Source: Bacillota bacterium
GTDB taxonomy: Bacteria > Bacillota > Clostridia > Lachnospirales > Lachnospiraceae
NCBI GenBank assembly: GCA_023443225.1
Contig: JAEZVF010000116.1
Span: 1 to 6,995 of the forward strand
Direction: 5' to 3'
Length of the DNA: 6,995 bases
The notes beneath the pieces were generated by a model. It ran no database searches. It saw only the letters and a list, made by a program, of their open reading frames with translations, and had not been told where the DNA came from. Position numbers and translations under genes: made by a program. Each line of letters starts with the position of its first letter. Within the stretch, counting starts at the first letter, position 1. Positions 4,901 through 6,995 of the stretch are shown one piece after another.

Positions 4901-6737
4901 TGTTTTCGGAATCATCCTCCAACACAACGGTGGTCCCGTCCGGAACTGTCAGAGCGGCGGAAGCAGTGGTATGATCAGTCATACCGGAAAGGACAAGGGT
5001 ATTGGCAGCATAGGTTTCTCCCTTAACTGTGGTTTCGGCCGCGTACCATGTCCAGCCCTCGGCTGCATTGGTGTATACACTGCCGTTTTGGGTTGCGCCG
5101 TAGAGTTTGGAACCACTGATACTCGTCAGATCCAGAGCCGTTGTGCGAACAGTATTACCGTTATAGATCCATTTTGCATAATAGGTAACTCCGCTGCCAC
5201 CGTCGCCCATGAGCTCCGTTCCCTGGCCGTTGGGGGCGGTAAACCACCCGGCAAAAGAATAGTCGGATTCTTCCCATGCAGGTTCAGAGGTGGGTTTAAT
5301 ATTTACGGCGGCTGCACCATTACAGAAATCGAAGATAGGGCTATCAGGTGTTTGTGCAGGTTCAACCGAGACATAGCGGAATTGATTGATGCGTGCATCT
5401 GAACTGGTAATCTCATCTGTCAGTCCGGTAAATCCACCCTTGAGAGTAAAGCCAAGGGCTGTTAATATGCCGGATAACGCTCTGCCGGGACTATTAAATA
5501 TATTGTCACCACCAGTTAAAGTGACGGAGGCGCGCCCTGTGACAGTCAGGTTTCCGTTGATGCCATCGCCGCCTGTATACATAGGACTTTGGCACATACC
5601 GCCAAAGGCACCAAGAATTCCCTCTTCAGTGACGGACACATGACCGGTAATACCGTTGCCAGCCTTGCCATACCCGGGGTTCTGATTATTGCCACCATAA
5701 GCGATAACGTTAGCCCCGCCCCTGATAAAAACGTTGCCAAGGATTCCGCTTCCGCCTATGCTGATAATAACTTCGGAAAATCCGCCGGTACCTCCATTGA
5801 CACAGAGTGTTCCCGTACCATTAACCACAACATTACCGCTGATTCCCGCACCGCCGTCGGTTGGGGCGTATTTATGGTCGTAACCTGCACCACCTGTCAG
5901 GGAACTGTCCGCAATCACATTCAGGAAAACTGTATCGTTTGTCACAGTCAAAGCATTTGCGCCTTTTTGTGCCCCCGATAACGCATCTGGTGCGTTGATT
6001 ACCACACCGTCCAGATTCAGAGTCACAGCTGCTGTGACTACGATGCGGTCGGAAGTGGAACCTTTCCCATCAGCCATGCTCACCGTGTATTCACCAGCCG
6101 TGCCGAATGTCAGTACACCATTGTCATATACCGGTGCTGCACCGTCATCATCTATACTGACTGAAAAATCTCCGTAGGTGACGGGATTACCAGCACGCAG
6201 AACCATCATAGGGGGCTGTACACCCACCCTCACGTTGATTTCCGGCAGATCAGCACCCACCGTGTATCCCTTTATTACCGGCGTAAATACATAATCACCA
6301 GTTTCATTTCCGGTATATTCCGGCTCAGCTTTCCATGTAACCGGAATATCAACAGTCGTTTCCTCCCATTGGCGAACAGGGGCTTTGTGACGGTTATCAC
6401 CACTCTCTTTTATAGCGGAGGAAGCGGTTGCCGCCTCCGAATCAGTTAACCCGTCATCTTCCAGGAATTCGCCTGTATCCTGCACAGTCTCCTCCTCTGT
6501 CCCGCTGTTTTCAGGTGTGGCTGTCCGCACCGTTGCCGTCAGTTCTTTGGGAAGTCCCAAATTTTCAATCGATGTGCCTGCTTCAACGAATTTTTCTGAT
6601 TGGGCAAGCGGTTCAAATGCTATAATTTCATCACTTGCACCCGCTGGAGTACTTACTTCTTCTGCCATAACCGATACCGGCAGCATAGTCAGCACCATGC
6701 ACACCGAGAGCCAAATACTTAAAACTCTCTTTCGCAT
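1926..6737 (-). CDS. Giant secreted SLH surface protein with beta-helix repeats and wall-binding repeat tail
   Basis: This 1603-aa intact ORF encodes a cell-surface protein, probably an adhesin or carbohydrate-binding S-layer-associated protein; the ligand is unknown. In order: signal peptide 1-25 (cut expected after SVMA); Ig-like domain about 35-172, with an acidic Ser/Thr-rich insert at about 72-128; a short beta domain, 185-235; four beta-helix-like repeats, 296-418; InlB-type repeat, about 456-524 (FAGWFTAPNG, YYAKW); eight more beta-helix-like repeats, about 629-855; a second, divergent InlB-type repeat, about 895-976; alpha/beta module, 977-1083; Gly/Asn/Ser linker, 1084-1100; beta-rich domain, 1101-1331, of a kind seen before SLH domains; three SLH domains, 1335-1514; choline/glucan-binding-like repeats, 1521-1597. 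There is no LPXTG motif. SLH domains in this group normally bind pyruvylated wall polymer. AGGAG (6752 to 6748) lies 10 bases before the ATG and overlaps the stop of the upstream small gene, which suggests cotranscription. The terminator is at 1834-1883. Confidence 0.92.
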   Translation of the reverse strand: MRKRVLSIWLSVCMVLTMLPVSVMAEEVSTPAGASDEIIAFEPLAQSEKFVEAGTSIENLGLPKELTATVRTATPENSGTEEETVQDTGEFLEDDGLTDSEAATASSAIKESGDNRHKAPVRQWEETTVDIPVTWKAEPEYTGNETGDYVFTPVIKGYTVGADLPEINVRVGVQPPMMVLRAGNPVTYGDFSVSIDDDGAAPVYDNGVLTFGTAGEYTVSMADGKGSTSDRIVVTAAVTLNLDGVVINAPDALSGAQKGANALTVTNDTVFLNVIADSSLTGGAGYDHKYAPTDGGAGISGNVVVNGTGTLCVNGGTGGFSEVIISIGGSGILGNVFIRGGANVIAYGGNNQNPGYGKAGNGITGHVSVTEEGILGAFGGMCQSPMYTGGDGINGNLTVTGRASVTLTGGDNIFNSPGRALSGILTALGFTLKGGFTGLTDEITSSDARINQFRYVSVEPAQTPDSPIFDFCNGAAAVNIKPTSEPAWEESDYSFAGWFTAPNGQGTELMGDGGSGVTYYAKWIYNGNTVRTTALDLTSISGSKLYGATQNGSVYTNAAEGWTWYAAETTVKGETYAANTLVLSGMTDHTTASAALTVPDGTTVVLEDDSENTLISGYTSSDSEDVFTYGLYGKGALHINGGGTLNARAGTAAYTNSDSQKEGSSYGIYSCGALDFSTGTVNAYGGRGVSTGSDNKSCGIYSDETLNISSGSITGWGGSGKVQSIGIISQGNMEITGGIVTGECGSDGVRQGYGLASMQGNISIAGGNVTGTGSELSGTNTFSVGILALGAVEITSGNVTGTGGEAQSSYGIISGFLTVKITGGTITAKNGTATDSAAIASANDGSSGKLIVGSMEKPAVIANATDGTNPITASNGEIGSRQLIMSGSDAVVISFSTYAITANHAINGSYIVTVNGSTVSSAQSGDTVTIVPTADSGYEVDSITVCKTSDTNTNETVTNGSFTMPVYAVTVSVIFKLSAPTDAQLLAAAKTAAQNAGYSNMTQAAAPNEDVIKAALKSTAETQINNSGITITINKISYIPPIAGTSANPSGTDGSYTFTVTLSKGGQNQTTEQKTITITASPYTGGNGGGSGNGGGGGSGISSDTAAQSAKPTESVNGSTENKATVDNEGNANVSLTDKNITDAIADAKNSAVKKGVNASDITAIIHVTTDGKDANTLTVNLPKTTQEQIIGNKIVNVQLVIDHPDLTIGINLAAVTEISRQANTDVQLSAIRMDNSKLSGDAKAAIGNRPAYDFKALKDSGESVTDFGNGSVSVEIPYTLQKGEAAGNICAVYADANGKVTYLTDSSYDANRGTVVFSTSHFSTYGIACKGGTSFTDINQHWAKEDILFAVNRGILTSTSSTTFSPDSYMTRGMFAAALGRLANADTSAYKKSSFNDVKTDAYYMGYIEWGVKNNILDGVSGGKFDPDGPVTREQMAVIMDRYAAAIGFKLPEVHKQNTFADNAKIGIWASPSVKRIQMAGIIQGKNNNYYDPQGNATRAEASAVLRRFVELMIFRETAQGWVRNDSGEWMFFKDGTFANGWKENQYYFDTYGVMIAEKWLQIDGKWYYFYADGSLAKSTIIDGYEIDANGIMLTTKEKSQQ
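1947..2177 (-). repeat. Coding repeats: choline/glucan-binding-like wall-binding tail
   Basis: Residues 1521-1597 contain about four short Trp/Tyr/Gly units, for example GWVRNDSGEWMFFKDGTF, WLQIDGKWYYFYADGSLA and DGYEIDANG. This is the pattern of Gram-positive cell-wall-binding repeats. The last unit has lost its tryptophan. The tail follows the SLH domains directly, so the protein has two anchoring modules. Confidence 0.8.
2196..2735 (-). other. Three SLH domains of the surface protein
   Basis: Residues 1335-1514 hold three units starting SFTDINQHW, SFNDVKTDAYY and TFADNAKIGIW. Each ends near a TRxx motif: TRGM (1372-1375), TREQ (1433-1436) and TRAE (1499-1502). Three SLH units are the usual number for a complete wall-anchoring module. 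The first TRxx motif, TRGM, is the most divergent from the usual TRAE. Confidence 0.92.
3438..3488 (-). repeat. Gly/Asn/Ser-rich linker in the surface protein
   Basis: Residues 1084-1100 are almost only Gly with Ser and Asn (GGNGGGSGNGGGGGSG). It is a flexible hinge between the ligand-side modules and the wall-proximal beta domain plus SLH. The codons form an imperfect GGN repeat. Confidence 0.85.
4173..4853 (-). repeat. Second beta-helix-like repeat block, eight units
   Basis: Residues 629-855 hold eight units of 26-37 aa with a recurring Y-G-I/L ... I-x-G-G-x-V-T-G pattern. The aligned glycine falls at 630, 667, 699, 726, 754, 785 and 811, with alanine at the eighth (838). Typical cores are MEITGGIVTG, ISIAGGNVTG and VEITSGNVTG. 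Such short Gly-rich strand-turn units are usual in right-handed parallel beta-helices. The units are diverged in sequence, so they are not recent DNA duplications. Confidence 0.75.
5484..5852 (-). repeat. First beta-helix-like repeat block, four units
   Basis: Residues 296-418 hold four units of 30-33 aa beginning GAGISGNVVV, GSGILGNVFI, GNGITGHVSV and GDGINGNLTV. Each ends with a Gly-Gly turn (VNGGTGG, AYGGN, AFGG, LTGG). The motif G-x-GIxGxVxV differs from the second block, so the two blocks arose from different units or diverged long ago. Confidence 0.75.
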
Positions 6738-6747
6738 TTGTTTTATT

Positions 6748-6752
6748 CTCCT
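6748..6752 (-). promoter_or_regulatory. Ribosome site of the giant gene, overlapping the upstream stop
   Basis: AGGAG reads leftward 10 bases before the ATG at 6737. Its first two bases are the last two of the TAG stop (6753 to 6751) of the four-Cys gene, giving the string TAGGAG. Ribosomes finishing the small gene are therefore placed on the giant gene's ribosome site, which suggests coupled translation. Confidence 0.75.
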
Positions 6753-6966
6753 ATTTTGATATTTTTTTCGGCCAGTAACAAACGCCTACCTCCAGTGCAC
6801 GAGGCCTGTTAAGGTGAAAGTCGGCATATCGGCAATACCAGCATTGCCGCAATCCTTCAGGCGTGTCAGCCCTGGGCTCAAAGGCTGGGCAAGTCTGCTT
6901 TGGCCACACATTCCCCTCCGTATTTGGGGCAGCAAGCGGTAAATCCTCATGCCTGCGCTTTTCCAT
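6751..6966 (-). CDS. 71-aa four-cysteine protein, possible small zinc-binding protein
   Basis: The product has four cysteines, C26, C42, C45 and C63, in the setting WPKQTCPAFEP, RQCWYCRYADFHL and VGVCYWPK. A C...CxxC...C layout suits one zinc site; that is an inference. There is no signal peptide or membrane segment. From memory, similar short proteins with CPAFEPRADTPE and CWYCRYADFHL occur in clostridial accessory or mobile regions; I cannot verify this here, and no function is known to me. AAAGGAGGG (6982 to 6974) lies 7 bases before ATG 6966. An overlapping frame with ATG at 6971 lies too close to that site and encodes a featureless peptide. The gene is 13 bases upstream of the giant surface-protein gene and noticeably GC-richer than everything to its left. 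The frame stays open to the right edge, so an N-terminal extension is formally possible. Confidence 0.75.
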   Translation of the reverse strand: MEKRRHEDLPLAAPNTEGNVWPKQTCPAFEPRADTPEGLRQCWYCRYADFHLNRPRALEVGVCYWPKKISK

Positions 6967-6973
6967 TTCATCA

Positions 6974-6982
6974 CCCTCCTTT
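6974..6982 (-). promoter_or_regulatory. Ribosome site of the 71-aa gene
   Basis: AAAGGAGGG is close to a perfect Shine-Dalgarno sequence, with 7 bases to the ATG at 6966. No promoter is visible in the remaining 13 bases, so the operon start lies to the right of the window. Confidence 0.75.
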
Positions 6983-6995
6983 GCTAAAAAGATTG

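Noticed and set aside
4173..5852. CRISPR-like or satellite DNA because of regular spacing
   Set aside because: The periodicity is at protein level only. The DNA units differ in length and sequence and lie in one open frame; there are no identical direct repeats.
3669..6625. Several plus-strand frames of 60-143 codons opposite the beta-helix region
   Set aside because: All are shadows of repetitive Gly/Thr/Ser codons on the minus strand. They show no start signals, motifs or conserved pattern.
6786..6974. A 62-codon frame overlapping the 71-aa gene, starting upstream of it
   Set aside because: Its GTG/ATG starts lie within or three bases from the ribosome site. The product has no pattern, while the other frame has a conserved-looking four-Cys layout and correct spacing.

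Overview
The window looks like a chromosomal or accessory segment of a Gram-positive, probably clostridial, Firmicute. The evidence is an S-layer-homology (SLH) surface protein with C-terminal wall-binding repeats, a LytTR-type regulator, a lipoprotein with a classical lipobox, strong AGGAGG-like ribosome sites, SigA-like promoters and the end of an IS200/IS605-type element. Species cannot be assigned.

Layout, left to right. (a) 1-190: the upstream end of an IS200-like element whose tnpA reads leftward out of the window. Only the first 14 codons are present. Its leader carries a long hairpin that masks the tnpA ribosome site, and three small palindromes follow. (b) 195-625: a leftward gene for a 125-aa lipoprotein, with its own terminator and a SigA-like promoter at 701-729. 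(c) 779-1559: a rightward, divergently promoted LytTR regulator whose receiver domain has lost the phospho-acceptor aspartate. (d) 1583-1836: a promoter and a 58-aa protein with four cysteines. A near-perfect bidirectional terminator (1834-1883) begins within its stop codon. (e) 1926-6737: a leftward gene for a 1603-aa secreted, multidomain surface protein. Its order is signal peptide, Ig-like domain, two blocks of beta-helix-like repeats, two InlB-type repeats, Gly-rich linker, three SLH domains and a choline/glucan-binding-like repeat tail. (f) 6751-6966: a 71-aa four-cysteine protein immediately upstream of the giant gene, whose ribosome site overlaps the small gene's stop codon, so the two are probably cotranscribed.

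Base composition is mosaic. Parts b-d are strongly AT-rich, the giant gene is intermediate, and the small gene at the right edge is clearly GC-richer. With the IS end on the left, this suggests an accessory region assembled from different sources.

The best candidates for something undescribed are the AT-rich cluster (lipoprotein, phospho-independent LytTR regulator, four-Cys mini-protein) and the pairing of a four-Cys mini-protein with a doubly anchored beta-helix adhesin. Functional links within either group are inference from position only.
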